Shown here piece by piece: positions 1-8,759 of a DNA stretch of 64,000 bases. Under the pieces are notes generated by a model. The model was not told the origin of the DNA and did no database searches. It was given only the letters and a program-made list of their open reading frames with translations. This stretch comes from Allochromatium vinosum DSM 180. GTDB taxonomy: Bacteria; Pseudomonadota; Gammaproteobacteria; Chromatiales; Chromatiaceae. Location: assembly GCF_000025485.1 (NCBI RefSeq), contig NC_013851.1:3462904-3526903 (forward strand), in the 5' to 3' direction. The translations under genes and the position numbers were made by a program. Position 1 is the first letter of the stretch. Each line of letters opens with the position of its first letter.

Positions 1-1353
1 GATCTCGGTCAGACGCAGATCGGCGTTGTCCTCGCGCAGCAGCAGCCGGTATTCGGCACGGCTGGTGAACATGCGGTACGGCTCATTGGTGCCGCGCGTG
101 ATCAGGTCGTCGACCATGACCCCGAGATAGGACTCGTCGCGGCGCGGATGCCAGGGTTCGCGTCCCTGGACCTGGAGCGCGGCATTGGCCCCGGCCAGCA
201 GTCCCTGAGCGCCCGCTTCCTCGTAGCCGGTGGTGCCGTTGATCTGACCGGCGAGGAACAGTCCCGACAGGGGGCGCGTCTCCAGCGAGGGCTTCAGATC
301 GCGCGGATCGAGGAAGTCGTACTCGATCGCATAGCCGGGCCGGGTCAGATGCGCGCGTTCCAGCCCGACGATCGAACGGACCAGCGCCTCCTGGATGTCA
401 TAGGGCAGACTGGTCGAGATGCCGTTGGGATAGACCTCGTGGGTCGTGAGTCCTTCCGGCTCCAGGAAGATCTGATGCGAGCTCTTGTCGGCAAAACGCA
501 CGATCTTGTCCTCGATCGAGGGACAGTAGCGCGGCCCGACTCCTTCGATCACCCCAGTGAACAGCGGCGAGCGCGACAGTCCCGAGCGGATGATGTCGTG
601 GGTGCGCTCGCTGGTGTGGGTGATGTGACAGCTGACCTGGCGCGGATGGTCCTCGGGCCGGCCCAGGAAGGAGAACACAGGCACCGGATCGTCGCCCGGC
701 TGCTCGGCGAGTCGGCTGTAGTCGATACTGCGCGCATCGATGCGCGGCGGGGTGCCGGTCTTGAGCCGCTCGATGCGGAACGGCAGTTCGCGCAACCGTC
801 GCGCCAGTCCGTTGGAGGGTGGATCACCGGCCCGACCGCCCTCATAGTTGGACAGACCGACATGGATACGACCGCCGAGGAAGGTGCCGACCGTGAGCAC
901 CACGGCGCGCGCCCGGAACTCCAGCCCCATCTGGGTGCGCACGCCGGCCACGCGCTCGCCCTCGACCAGCAGATCCTCGACCGACTGCTGGAAGATCGCC
1001 AGCCCCGGCTGATTCTCCAGCGCCGTGCGCACGGCGGCCCGGTAGAGCTGACGGTCGGCCTGGGCACGGGTCGCACGTACCGCCGGCCCCTTGCTGGCAT
1101 TGAGGATGCGGAACTGGATCCCGGCGCGATCGGCGGCGCGCGCCATCAGACCGCCGAGTGCATCGATCTCGCGTACCAGATGCCCCTTGCCGATGCCGCC
1201 GATGGCCGGGTTGCAGCTCATCTGGCCCAGGGTCTCGATGTTCTGGGTCAGGAGCAGGGTGCGCACGCCGCAGCGCGCGGCGGCCAGCGCGGCCTCGGTG
1301 CCGGCGTGACCGCCGCCGACCACGATCACGTCGTATGTATCGCTTGCAAGCAT
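1..1353 (-). CDS. mnmG: tRNA uridine-5-carboxymethylaminomethyl modification enzyme MnmG (GidA), C-terminus beyond the window
   Basis: FAD-binding subunit of the MnmE-MnmG complex, which installs the cmnm5 group on the wobble uridine of several tRNAs. The reverse strand opens at an ATG at 1353 and runs without a stop to the window edge, giving 451 codons of a protein that is normally about 630 residues. The N-terminus shows the FAD dinucleotide fold with a [10 protein letters not shown] segment that is characteristic of the family. Its partner gene mnmE lies at the other end of the window, about 59 kb away on the same strand, although the two are often close together near oriC in gammaproteobacteria. 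The C-terminal tRNA-binding part cannot be inspected. Confidence 0.95.
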   Translation of the reverse strand, partial: MLASDTYDVIVVGGGHAGTEAALAAARCGVRTLLLTQNIETLGQMSCNPAIGGIGKGHLVREIDALGGLMARAADRAGIQFRILNASKGPAVRATRAQADRQLYRAAVRTALENQPGLAIFQQSVEDLLVEGERVAGVRTQMGLEFRARAVVLTVGTFLGGRIHVGLSNYEGGRAGDPPSNGLARRLRELPFRIERLKTGTPPRIDARSIDYSRLAEQPGDDPVPVFSFLGRPEDHPRQVSCHITHTSERTHDIIRSGLSRSPLFTGVIEGVGPRYCPSIEDKIVRFADKSSHQIFLEPEGLTTHEVYPNGISTSLPYDIQEALVRSIVGLERAHLTRPGYAIEYDFLDPRDLKPSLETRPLSGLFLAGQINGTTGYEEAGAQGLLAGANAALQVQGREPWHPRRDESYLGVMVDDLITRGTNEPYRMFTSRAEYRLLLREDNADLRLTEI

Positions 1354-1546
1354 CGAAAAGCAGGTCCGTGGGGGTATGACGAAAGAGGGGCAGGCAGTGT
1401 AGGCGATTTGCCGCCGACCTTGCACCCTGGCCGGATCGCACGCCGCCTGGAAAATCGCGCCGAAATCCTGTGGAATTCAGTCAATCCCGATTCAAAACCC
1501 GCGTTTCGGTTCCAAATCGAGCGCCATCGATCTCACCGAGTCCCTG

Positions 1547-2491
1547 ATGAGCCTACATCCGAAATCCAGCCCTGCCCGTCCCACGCTCGCCGAGCGCATC
1601 CTGCAAGAGGCCGGCGCCGTCATCCTCGGCAAGGATCGCGAACTGCGTCTGGCACTGGCCTGTCTGCTCGCGCGCGGTCATTTGCTGGTCGAGGATCTGC
1701 CGGGCGTCGGCAAGACCACGCTCGCGCATCTGCTGGCGCGACTGCTCGGGCTGGACTATTCGCGCATCCAGTTCACCAGCGACCTGCTGCCGGCCGATGT
1801 CATCGGCGTCTCGGTCTATGATCGCGCCTCCGAGAGTTTCCGCTTCCATCCCGGCCCGATTTTCTCGCAACTGATCCTCGCCGACGAGATCAACCGTGCC
1901 ACGCCCAAAGCCCAGAGTGCGCTGCTGGAGGCGATGGAGGAACGTCAGGTCACGGTCGAGGGTGAGACGCGGCGGCTGCCCGAACCCTTCTTCGTCATCG
2001 CCACCCAGAACCCGCTGTTCCAGGTCGGCACCTTTCCGCTGCCCGAATCGCAGCTCGACCGCTTTCTGATGCGCATCCATCTCGGCTATCCGGCCGCCGA
2101 GCAGGAAAAGGCGCTGCTCGCCGGCGAGGATCGGCGCGAGATGGTCGCGCGCCAACGACCGGCCCTGACCAACGCCGAGCTGATCGACTTGCAGAAGTCC
2201 GTGATCCGCATCCATGCCGCATCGCCGATCATCGACTACATCCACGCCATTCTTCAGTTCACACGCGGCTCGGAGCGCTTCGCCTATGGACTCTCGCCGC
2301 GCGCCGGGCTGGGTCTGCTGCACGCGGCCAAGTCCTGGGCTCTGCTCGCCGGGCGCGATTATGTGATGCCCGAGGACGTACAGGCGGTGTTGCCCTCGGT
2401 GGCCGTGCATCGTTTGACGGGCGGCGAGCCCGGACAGCGGATCGGGGACGACGAGGTGGCGCGCTTCATCCTGACCAACGTGCCGGTTTGA
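1547..2491 (+). CDS. MoxR-family AAA+ ATPase
   Basis: AAA+ ATPase of the MoxR group (314 aa), usually a chaperone that works with DUF58 and transglutaminase-type membrane proteins or assembles metalloproteins. Walker A (LPGVGKTT) is at about residues 51-58, Walker B is in LILADEINRA, and the sensor segment reads IATQNP; the C-terminal lid follows. The ATG start gives the usual family length. The expected partners, a DUF58 protein and a TgpA-like transglutaminase, lie at 7767-10746 on the same strand, but a five-gene minus-strand block (mutM plus an ABC cluster) separates them. The 193 bases upstream, shared divergently with mnmG, hold no obvious gene. Confidence 0.92.
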   Translation: MSLHPKSSPARPTLAERILQEAGAVILGKDRELRLALACLLARGHLLVEDLPGVGKTTLAHLLARLLGLDYSRIQFTSDLLPADVIGVSVYDRASESFRFHPGPIFSQLILADEINRATPKAQSALLEAMEERQVTVEGETRRLPEPFFVIATQNPLFQVGTFPLPESQLDRFLMRIHLGYPAAEQEKALLAGEDRREMVARQRPALTNAELIDLQKSVIRIHAASPIIDYIHAILQFTRGSERFAYGLSPRAGLGLLHAAKSWALLAGRDYVMPEDVQAVLPSVAVHRLTGGEPGQRIGDDEVARFILTNVPV

Positions 2492-2569
2492 CGTGCCGGG
2501 CTACCGGCGGCAGACGTCGAGGATATTGCGGCCCGGCCGGTGGCCTGGGTACGAATCCGCGTCGATGGC

Positions 2570-3403
2570 TCAAGTCTGACAGCGTGGACAGTAGAAGCTC
2601 GACCGCTGTCCGATCCGCTGCGGCTCGATGCGTGTGCCGCAGATCCGGCAGGGTTCGCCCGCGCGTCCATAGACCCGTAGCGACTGAGCGAAATAGCCCG
2701 GAGCACCTGTCTCGTTGACGAAGTCGCGCAGCGTGGTGCCGCCCTGTTCGATGGATGCCCTGAGCACCCGTCGGATCGTCTCGGCCAAGCGTCCATAGCC
2801 GCCCTGGTCGATCCGGTTGCAGGCGCGCGCCGGATGGAGGCCGGCGAGAAACAGCGATTCACTGGCGTAGATATTGCCGACACCCACCACGACCGCCGAG
2901 TCCATGATGAACGACTTGACGGCGACCCGGCGCGAGCGGCTCGAACGATAGAGATGTTCGCCGTCGAAGTCGTTCTCCAGTGGCTCCGGTCCCAGCCTGC
3001 ACAACAGCGGATGCTCGACGAGCGCGATCTCGGGCGACATCGGTATCCAGAGAAAGATCCCGAACCGGCGCGGATCATGAAAACGCAGGATTCCGCCATC
3101 CGAGAGCACCAGATCGAGATGATCGTGGGTTCGGGGCGGGAGTGGACTCTCGGCCGTGACGACGCGCAGACTGCCCGACATGCCCAGATGCACGAGCAGG
3201 CTGCCGTGCTCCAGCCCGATCAACAGATATTTGCTCCGCCGTCTCAGGGAGCGGATCGGTTGACCGGCGACCCGTTCGGGCATCTCGGGCGGGATCGGTT
3301 GGCGCAGACGCGGATTGCGCACGATCAGGCGTGCGATCCGGCGACCTTCCAAGTGGGGCCGGATGCCGCGCAGCGTGGTCTCGACCTCGGGTAATTCAGG
3401 CAT
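2570..3403 (-). CDS. mutM: formamidopyrimidine-DNA glycosylase
   Basis: Bifunctional base-excision repair enzyme that removes 8-oxoguanine and formamidopyrimidines and nicks the abasic site. The 277-residue protein begins PELPEVETT after Met, giving the catalytic N-terminal proline and the adjacent glutamate. The conserved lysine is in RRRSKYLL, and the C-terminus carries the CxxC-x16-CxxC zinc finger (CRIC and CPRC). Length and motifs are standard. Its ATG shares one base with the stop of the upstream DUF4340 gene (TGATG), so the two are probably translationally coupled. mutM is thus the last gene of the minus-strand cluster that begins at the ABC ATPase near 7605. Confidence 0.97.
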   Translation of the reverse strand: MPELPEVETTLRGIRPHLEGRRIARLIVRNPRLRQPIPPEMPERVAGQPIRSLRRRSKYLLIGLEHGSLLVHLGMSGSLRVVTAESPLPPRTHDHLDLVLSDGGILRFHDPRRFGIFLWIPMSPEIALVEHPLLCRLGPEPLENDFDGEHLYRSSRSRRVAVKSFIMDSAVVVGVGNIYASESLFLAGLHPARACNRIDQGGYGRLAETIRRVLRASIEQGGTTLRDFVNETGAPGYFAQSLRVYGRAGEPCRICGTRIEPQRIGQRSSFYCPRCQT

Positions 3404-4587
3404 CAGTTGGCTGGATCGCTGTACATGGCCGGATCGGGCGCGAAGGGATCCTGACCGAAACCGCTTGGCGCGGCCTTGTCCGGCTCGCCCGGTAGTGGAA
3501 ACTCGGAGCCGGCCGGTTCGGCGTCCGGAACCTCGACGGGTATGGCTTGGCCGTCCGGGGTCAGGCGGACCACAGGCGGTTCGCCCGGCAGCCCATCGGC
3601 CGGAACGAGGCGTTCCGGAGTCGCCGCAAAGGGCTCGTCCGGCTGATCGGGTTGGGCGAAGGGATCGGACGCCATGGGTTCGTCCGATGTGGCTGGATCC
3701 ATCGTCGGTCCGAACGGTGGCGAGTCCATGACCGGCGGTATGGACGGGCTTTGTACGGACGCGGGTGATTCGCCGAACGGGGGCGGTATGGAGGCTTCGG
3801 GTCGAGGCTCCGGCGGCGTGGGATCGACGGCGTTCGGATCGAGCGTCAGCTCGGGTGCATCGGTCAGGACATAGAGCAGCCGCTGATCGAGCCGCGCCCA
3901 GCGGCGCCGGTCCTCCGAGATCAGGAAGCGCAGTGTGCTCCCATCGGACGACTTGAGCGCGACCGGCTCGCCGCTCGGCGTCTCGGCCAGGATCTCGACG
4001 CGCTCGGCGTGCAGCCCCACCAGATCGTTCAGGGTCTCGGGTGTGAGCGGGATGCCGCCCAGCCGCCCGAAGACCGGCCCGAATCCGCGCGGTATCAGTT
4101 GCGGCGAGACATAGTGGATGGGCGGCGCGATCAGCAGATGATGGAAACGATCCTGGATCAGATGCACCAGTCCTTCGCCGGCGACATAGCGCATCCGACC
4201 GACCGGGTCCGTACCGCCGAACTGGAGTTCACGCCCGTCCAGACGCAGTGTGAGCCGCGCCGGCGAGAGTCCGAGTTCGCGCAGGTCGGCACTCTGAGCC
4301 GGGAAGCTGCGCTCGACCGGAGCCTCCAGCAGACCGAGCAGTTGGGTGACGCGGCCGTTGTCGGCGTCCACCTGGAAGGGCGCCTCCAGACGCCAGCCGA
4401 TCGCGGTCTGGAGCAGGGTGATGGTCGGCTCGCCGGTGCGATCGATCTCGACCCGATAGAGATCGGCGGCGGCCAGATCGGTCAGGGTCGGGACGATGTG
4501 CGCGCGCTGGAGTTCGGCACGGATCAGCAGACCGAGCACGACCAGGAGGATCGCCAATGCCCCATTGATCAGCCAGCGTCCGCTCAT
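3403..4587 (-). CDS. DUF4340-type membrane-anchored protein of a gliding-type ABC cluster
   Basis: A 394-residue protein with one N-terminal transmembrane segment (about residues 7-24, rich in Ile/Leu/Val) followed by a mainly beta/alpha exported region typical of DUF4340. The last 130 residues or so are low-complexity, rich in Pro, Asp and Glu. DUF4340 proteins usually sit next to GldG-like proteins and ABC transporters, as here: the gene overlaps the GldG-like gene by four bases and mutM by one. The function is unknown. It probably belongs to an envelope-associated transporter, with a periplasmic or surface role. The family call rests on context plus overall character, not on a catalytic motif. 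Confidence 0.75.
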   Translation of the reverse strand: MSGRWLINGALAILLVVLGLLIRAELQRAHIVPTLTDLAAADLYRVEIDRTGEPTITLLQTAIGWRLEAPFQVDADNGRVTQLLGLLEAPVERSFPAQSADLRELGLSPARLTLRLDGRELQFGGTDPVGRMRYVAGEGLVHLIQDRFHHLLIAPPIHYVSPQLIPRGFGPVFGRLGGIPLTPETLNDLVGLHAERVEILAETPSGEPVALKSSDGSTLRFLISEDRRRWARLDQRLLYVLTDAPELTLDPNAVDPTPPEPRPEASIPPPFGESPASVQSPSIPPVMDSPPFGPTMDPATSDEPMASDPFAQPDQPDEPFAATPERLVPADGLPGEPPVVRLTPDGQAIPVEVPDAEPAGSEFPLPGEPDKAAPSGFGQDPFAPDPAMYSDPAN

Positions 4588-5957
4588 CGACCCCTCCAGC
4601 GAGACCAGCGCATCCCCAGCCCGCCGATCAAGAACACGCCCGGCAGCAGCACCAGCGCCCCCAGACCGATCAGAGTCCGGTGCCGTTCGTCCAGCTCCAG
4701 CGGCTCGGCCGCCGTCGGCGGGGGCGGGAGTTCGGGCAGATCCTCGCCCTCGCTCAGCCAGCGCAGCAGCGCCAGACCGAGCGCGCGATTGCCCTGGAGG
4801 CCGAACTGGGCGTTGGACAGGAAATCACCGTCACCCACCACCACCAGACGCTGCTCGCGCTCGCTCTCAGGGAGCGTGCGCGTGAGCGCCAGCACGACCG
4901 GCAATGGACCGGCACGCTCGCCGATCACCTCGTCGCGCGTGAGCGGGCCGCTGAGTGTGCCGGTCTCGTTCCAGCTCTCGGCGCGGCTGGTCAGATAGGT
5001 CGCCAGCGCCCAGCCCGGCGCAACCTGGGTCTCGAAGGCCAGGGCGCCGGGCAGCAGCGCCGGTGCGGTGAGTCCTTCGGTCAGCGGGTGCGGCGCATAA
5101 TCGTCGATCACCGCCACGGCGGTCGTTCCGAATCCAAGCCGCTCGGCTTCGGGATCGACCACCTGGCCGGGCAGAGCGGCGAGGCCCAGATGCTCCAGCA
5201 GGGGTTCGAGACCGCTCGGCGGACCTGGGTCCATCAGCCACAGCAGATGACCGCCGCGATCGAGGAAGTCGATCAACGCCTCGATCTCGCCTGGAAAGGG
5301 CGGCAGTCGGGGCTGGCTGAGTACCACCAGCCGCGTGTTGTCCGGGACGGCGCTGGTGGTGGCCAGATCCAGCGGACGCGCGATCAACCCCAGTTCGAGC
5401 AGCTCGCGGCCCAGCCGGCCCAGATCCGTGTCGCGCTCACCCGCGATGGCGCGTTCGCCATGTCCCTCGATGATCGCCACCCAGGCATGACGCGGGCGGA
5501 TCAGGCGCGCGATGGCCGCCGAGATGGAGCGCTCGCCGACCTCGGCCAGGGTCTCGCGTCGTCCCCGGTATTCGAGCAGGATCTGGCCCTGGAGCGAAAC
5601 CTCGGCCTCGCGTGCCTGCTCGGGGAAGCGTCGCGGATCCAGATAGCGGATCTCCAGCTCGGGATATTCGTGCGCGTAACGCTCCAGGAGTTGGCCGATC
5701 ATCCTGGCCAGCGGTGTCTGCGGATCGGCGAAGACGGTCAGACGCAACGGCGCCTCCAGCCGTTCGAGGATGGCGCGGCTCTCGCGGGTCAGCCGATGGC
5801 TCTCGGACTGGGTCCAGTCCCAAATCCGGTCATGTCGCGCCACCAGCCAGCCGGCCGCGACGACACAGCCCAGCAGCAGGAGGGCGAAGAGCGTGTCGGC
5901 GAGCGCGCGCTCGAAGCGGTGGACGAGGACTCGGATCGCCTGTGCGCGCGTCTTCAT
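4584..5957 (-). CDS. GldG-like auxiliary component of an ABC transporter
   Basis: A 457-residue protein with an N-terminal membrane segment (FALLLLGCVVAAGWLVA), a large extracytoplasmic region and a C-terminal membrane helix near the end (LIGLGALVLLPGVFLIGGLG). It fits the GldG/ABC-type uncharacterised family, whose soluble part resembles a ThuA/glutamine-amidotransferase-like fold; the segments VAIIEGHGERAI and LIDFLDRGGHLLWLMDPG are typical. The ATG at 5957 was preferred over a longer frame because the membrane anchor starts right after it and it overlaps the stop of the permease gene by four bases. It works with the permease and ATPase upstream. Confidence 0.82.
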   Translation of the reverse strand: MKTRAQAIRVLVHRFERALADTLFALLLLGCVVAAGWLVARHDRIWDWTQSESHRLTRESRAILERLEAPLRLTVFADPQTPLARMIGQLLERYAHEYPELEIRYLDPRRFPEQAREAEVSLQGQILLEYRGRRETLAEVGERSISAAIARLIRPRHAWVAIIEGHGERAIAGERDTDLGRLGRELLELGLIARPLDLATTSAVPDNTRLVVLSQPRLPPFPGEIEALIDFLDRGGHLLWLMDPGPPSGLEPLLEHLGLAALPGQVVDPEAERLGFGTTAVAVIDDYAPHPLTEGLTAPALLPGALAFETQVAPGWALATYLTSRAESWNETGTLSGPLTRDEVIGERAGPLPVVLALTRTLPESEREQRLVVVGDGDFLSNAQFGLQGNRALGLALLRWLSEGEDLPELPPPPTAAEPLELDERHRTLIGLGALVLLPGVFLIGGLGMRWSRWRGR

Positions 5958-6691
5958 TGCAGTCGCCGATTGGCCAGATGCCGGTGGGCCAGAGCCAGGA
6001 AGAAGCCCGTGAAAAGGAGGAAATAGGCCAGATCGCTCAGACGCACGGCCCCAAGCAGGAACCGGAACAGATGCTCGTTCCAGGACAGCCAGCCGAAGAG
6101 CGAGAGCGTCTGGGCGGTGAGCGACTCGGCGCGTCCGATGATCGAGAACAGCAGCAGGAGGCCGAAGGCGATCAGCACCGCCGCGCCCGGCTGCTCGGTG
6201 AGACTGGAGGCTTGAAGACCGATGGCGCCGAAGAACAGGGCCGCGAGCCACAGACCCAACGTGGCCGCCGCGACCTGACCGAGATCGAGCGTCGCCGTAC
6301 CGCTCAAGAGCGCCAGATTGGCCGCCGGCAGCAGACAGAGCGGGGTGATCAGGATCGCCAGTGCGATGAACTTGCCCAGCAGGATCTCGATCAGGCGGGC
6401 CGGGGCGGCGGCGAGCAGGTCATAGCCGCCATCGCGGAACTCCGCGCTCAGCATCCGCATGGCCAGTAGCGGCGCGGCGAACATGGCGAGTACGGCCGCG
6501 AATCCGAACAGGTTCAGACACAGCTCCTGGGTGAGCGAGGCCGGACGCTCCCCGGCATCCAGAGCGCTGAAGTCCTCGACGACCTGGAGGAAGATCCAGG
6601 CCAGTACCACCTGCCCCACGCCCAGCAGCACCCAGAGCAGCGGTGTCACCAGTCCGCTGCGGATCTCGCGCGCGGCGATGGTCCCGATCAT
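5954..6691 (-). CDS. ABC transporter permease, GldF/ABC-2 type
   Basis: A 245-residue polytopic membrane protein with about six hydrophobic segments, beginning IGTIAAREIRSG, the usual start of ABC-2 permeases of the GldF/NosY type. It also has the family-typical LSAEFRDGGYDLLAAAP stretch after the second helix. It overlaps the ATPase gene upstream by four bases and the GldG-like gene downstream by four, so the three should be made together as one transporter. The substrate is unknown; relatives act in gliding or in unidentified envelope functions. Confidence 0.85.
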   Translation of the reverse strand: MIGTIAAREIRSGLVTPLLWVLLGVGQVVLAWIFLQVVEDFSALDAGERPASLTQELCLNLFGFAAVLAMFAAPLLAMRMLSAEFRDGGYDLLAAAPARLIEILLGKFIALAILITPLCLLPAANLALLSGTATLDLGQVAAATLGLWLAALFFGAIGLQASSLTEQPGAAVLIAFGLLLLFSIIGRAESLTAQTLSLFGWLSWNEHLFRFLLGAVRLSDLAYFLLFTGFFLALAHRHLANRRLQ

Positions 6692-7605
6692 GCGTGTTCC
6701 TCCGCGCCGATGAGATCGAAGAAGGTCCGCTCCAGATCACTGCGCTCGGGCGTCAGCTCGAACAGTTCCAGACCCGCCAGCAGGATGGCGCGTGCCAGAT
6801 CGGCCGAAGTCGCCTCGGCGCGCAGATCGACCTGGAACTGATTCGGCCCGGTGGCGAGCGCGCCGGCGACCGGCGCCAGATCGTTCAGATGCATAACATG
6901 GGTCTCGCCGCCCAGACGCACCCGCCAGAGATTGGTCGGACGCGCCGCGTGCGTCTCGGCATCGAAGCGCACCCGTCCCTGATGCAGGATCATCACCCGG
7001 TCGCACACCGACTGGACCTCGGGCAACAGATGGCTGGAGAGGATGATGCCGCTGTCCCGCGCCAGATCGCGGATGAGTCGGCGCAGCTCGCGCATCTGCA
7101 CCGGGTCGAGTCCCTCGGTCGGCTCGTCGAGGATCAGGAGCGGCGGGCGGTGCAGGATCGCCTGGGCCAGACCCAGACGCTGGCGGTAGCCTCGGGAGAG
7201 CTTGGCGATCAGCCGTCGGCCTTGATCCTCCAGGCCGCAGCGCTGTTTGGCGGTGGCGATGGCCTCGGGGATGGCGCGTCGGGGCAGACGATGCAGATGG
7301 GCGCAATGGGTCAGATATTCGTCGACCCGCAGTTCGGGATGCAGCGGCGGGCGCTCGGGCAGATAACCCAGATGACGTTTGGCCGCCAGCGGTCGGTGCG
7401 TCAGGTCGAGGCCGAGGATCTCGATGCGGCCCGAGGTCGGGGCGAGCAGTCCGCTCAGGAGCCGCAGACAGGTGGTCTTGCCGGCCCCGTTCGGCCCGAG
7501 CAGGCCCAGCACCTGCCCGCGCTCCAGGCACAGATCGACGCCGGACAGGGCCGAATGGCGTCCGAAGTCGCGGCTGAGATCGGTGACGCGAAGCAGTGTC
7601 TCCAT
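6688..7605 (-). CDS. ABC transporter ATP-binding protein, GldA-like
   Basis: Nucleotide-binding subunit (305 aa) with Walker A GPNGAGKTT, the signature LSRGYRQRLGLAQAIL, Walker B LLILDEPTEGLD and the switch histidine in LSSHLL. The C-terminal domain of about 80 residues is typical of ABC-2 exporters. The ATG at 7605 places the first beta-strand (LLRVTDLSRDFG) right after the start; a longer frame upstream lacks family sequence. It is the first gene of the minus-strand cluster ATPase-permease-GldG-DUF4340-mutM and is divergent from the DUF58 gene across a 161-base interval. Confidence 0.9.
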   Translation of the reverse strand: METLLRVTDLSRDFGRHSALSGVDLCLERGQVLGLLGPNGAGKTTCLRLLSGLLAPTSGRIEILGLDLTHRPLAAKRHLGYLPERPPLHPELRVDEYLTHCAHLHRLPRRAIPEAIATAKQRCGLEDQGRRLIAKLSRGYRQRLGLAQAILHRPPLLILDEPTEGLDPVQMRELRRLIRDLARDSGIILSSHLLPEVQSVCDRVMILHQGRVRFDAETHAARPTNLWRVRLGGETHVMHLNDLAPVAGALATGPNQFQVDLRAEATSADLARAILLAGLELFELTPERSDLERTFFDLIGAEEHA

Positions 7606-7732
7606 GGTCGCGCGAAGATAACCGGTCTCGGCCCTCTTGCCAAACTGCGCGAATAGGGCTGAAGACAGCTCGTCCATTGGGTACTGGATGCCACGACATG
7701 CCTTGACAGGCTTCATTTCGCCGCCCATGTTG

Positions 7733-7750
7733 TCAGTCAGCACTGACTGA
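7733..7750. promoter_or_regulatory. Palindrome in the divergent ABC/DUF58 interval, possible operator
   Basis: TCAGTCAG, then CA, then CTGACTGA: a perfect 8+8 inverted repeat with a 2-base centre, 16 bases before the DUF58 start codon and in the only intergenic region serving both divergent operons. The symmetry suits a dimeric regulator, but no cognate regulator gene is adjacent and no clear -10/-35 could be assigned. Confidence 0.35.
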
Positions 7751-7766
7751 TCGACCTCCAGTCGTC

Positions 7767-8759
7767 ATGACCACCGATCCACACCACTCCGACACGCTGC
7801 GCGATCGCGCGCACCGCTATTTCGACAGCCTGCTGCGCCGGGTGCCGCCCGGACCCGATGGCGTGGCGCGCGTCGGCGGGCGTCAGATCTATATCGTGCC
7901 GACCCGTGCCGGGTTCATGTATGGCGCTGTGATGCTGGTGATGCTGCTCGGATCGCTGAACTATCAGAACAACCTCGGATTGCTGCTGACTTTCTTCCTG
8001 GCCTCGGTCGGGCTGGTGGCCATGCACCATGCCTGGTTCAACCTGCTGGGGTTGGCGGTGCAGGCGCGCGGCGGATCACCCGTGTTCGCCGGGGAACGCG
8101 CGCGCTTCGAGGTGGCGGTGCGCGCCGAGGGCGGACGCCCACGCCATGACATCCGTCTGCGCAAGAACGGTGAGACGCCGACGCCGATCCATGTCGGCGC
8201 GGGAGATCAGACGCTGGTCGCGCTGGCGGTGCCGACCGAGCGGCGCGGCTGGCATCGGCTGACCGATGTGATGGTCGAGACGCGCCATCCGATGGGATTG
8301 TTTCGCGCCTGGACCTATGTCGCCACCGAGGCCAAGACGCTGGTCTTCCCCAGACCCGCTCCCCAGGCGCCCGAACCTGGACATGACGCTGGAGACAGCG
8401 CCCGTCCGCATCGCACCCGTCACGAAGGGGCCGAGGATTATCTGGGGTCGCGCGGCTATCGTCCGGGCGATTCGATCCGGCATATCGACTGGAAGGCGTA
8501 CGCGCGCGAACGCGGGCTGGTGGTCAAGCAATACGGCGGCGAGCAGGGCCAGGAGGTCTGGATCGACTGGGCACGGCTCAACGCGCCCGATCCCGAGATC
8601 CGGCTCGGACTGCTGACCCGACAGGTGCTCGACGTCAGCGCCGGCCCGACGCGCTTCGGTCTGCGTCTGCCCGGTGCGGTCGAGGGGCTGTCCCAGGGCA
8701 CGGCCCATACCGAACGCTGTCTGACCCGACTGGCACTCTTCGGCCATGCACAAGACTGA
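7767..8759 (+). CDS. DUF58 domain-containing protein
   Basis: A 330-residue protein with two adjacent hydrophobic segments at about residues 48-85, then the DUF58 core with the diagnostic GSRGYRPGDSIRHIDWKAYA segment at about 229-248. DUF58 proteins are commonly encoded with a MoxR ATPase and a transglutaminase-like membrane protein. Here the TgpA gene overlaps the 3' end by 14 bases, while the MoxR gene is 5 kb upstream beyond an inverted block. The biochemical role is unknown. Confidence 0.88.
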   Translation: MTTDPHHSDTLRDRAHRYFDSLLRRVPPGPDGVARVGGRQIYIVPTRAGFMYGAVMLVMLLGSLNYQNNLGLLLTFFLASVGLVAMHHAWFNLLGLAVQARGGSPVFAGERARFEVAVRAEGGRPRHDIRLRKNGETPTPIHVGAGDQTLVALAVPTERRGWHRLTDVMVETRHPMGLFRAWTYVATEAKTLVFPRPAPQAPEPGHDAGDSARPHRTRHEGAEDYLGSRGYRPGDSIRHIDWKAYARERGLVVKQYGGEQGQEVWIDWARLNAPDPEIRLGLLTRQVLDVSAGPTRFGLRLPGAVEGLSQGTAHTERCLTRLALFGHAQD

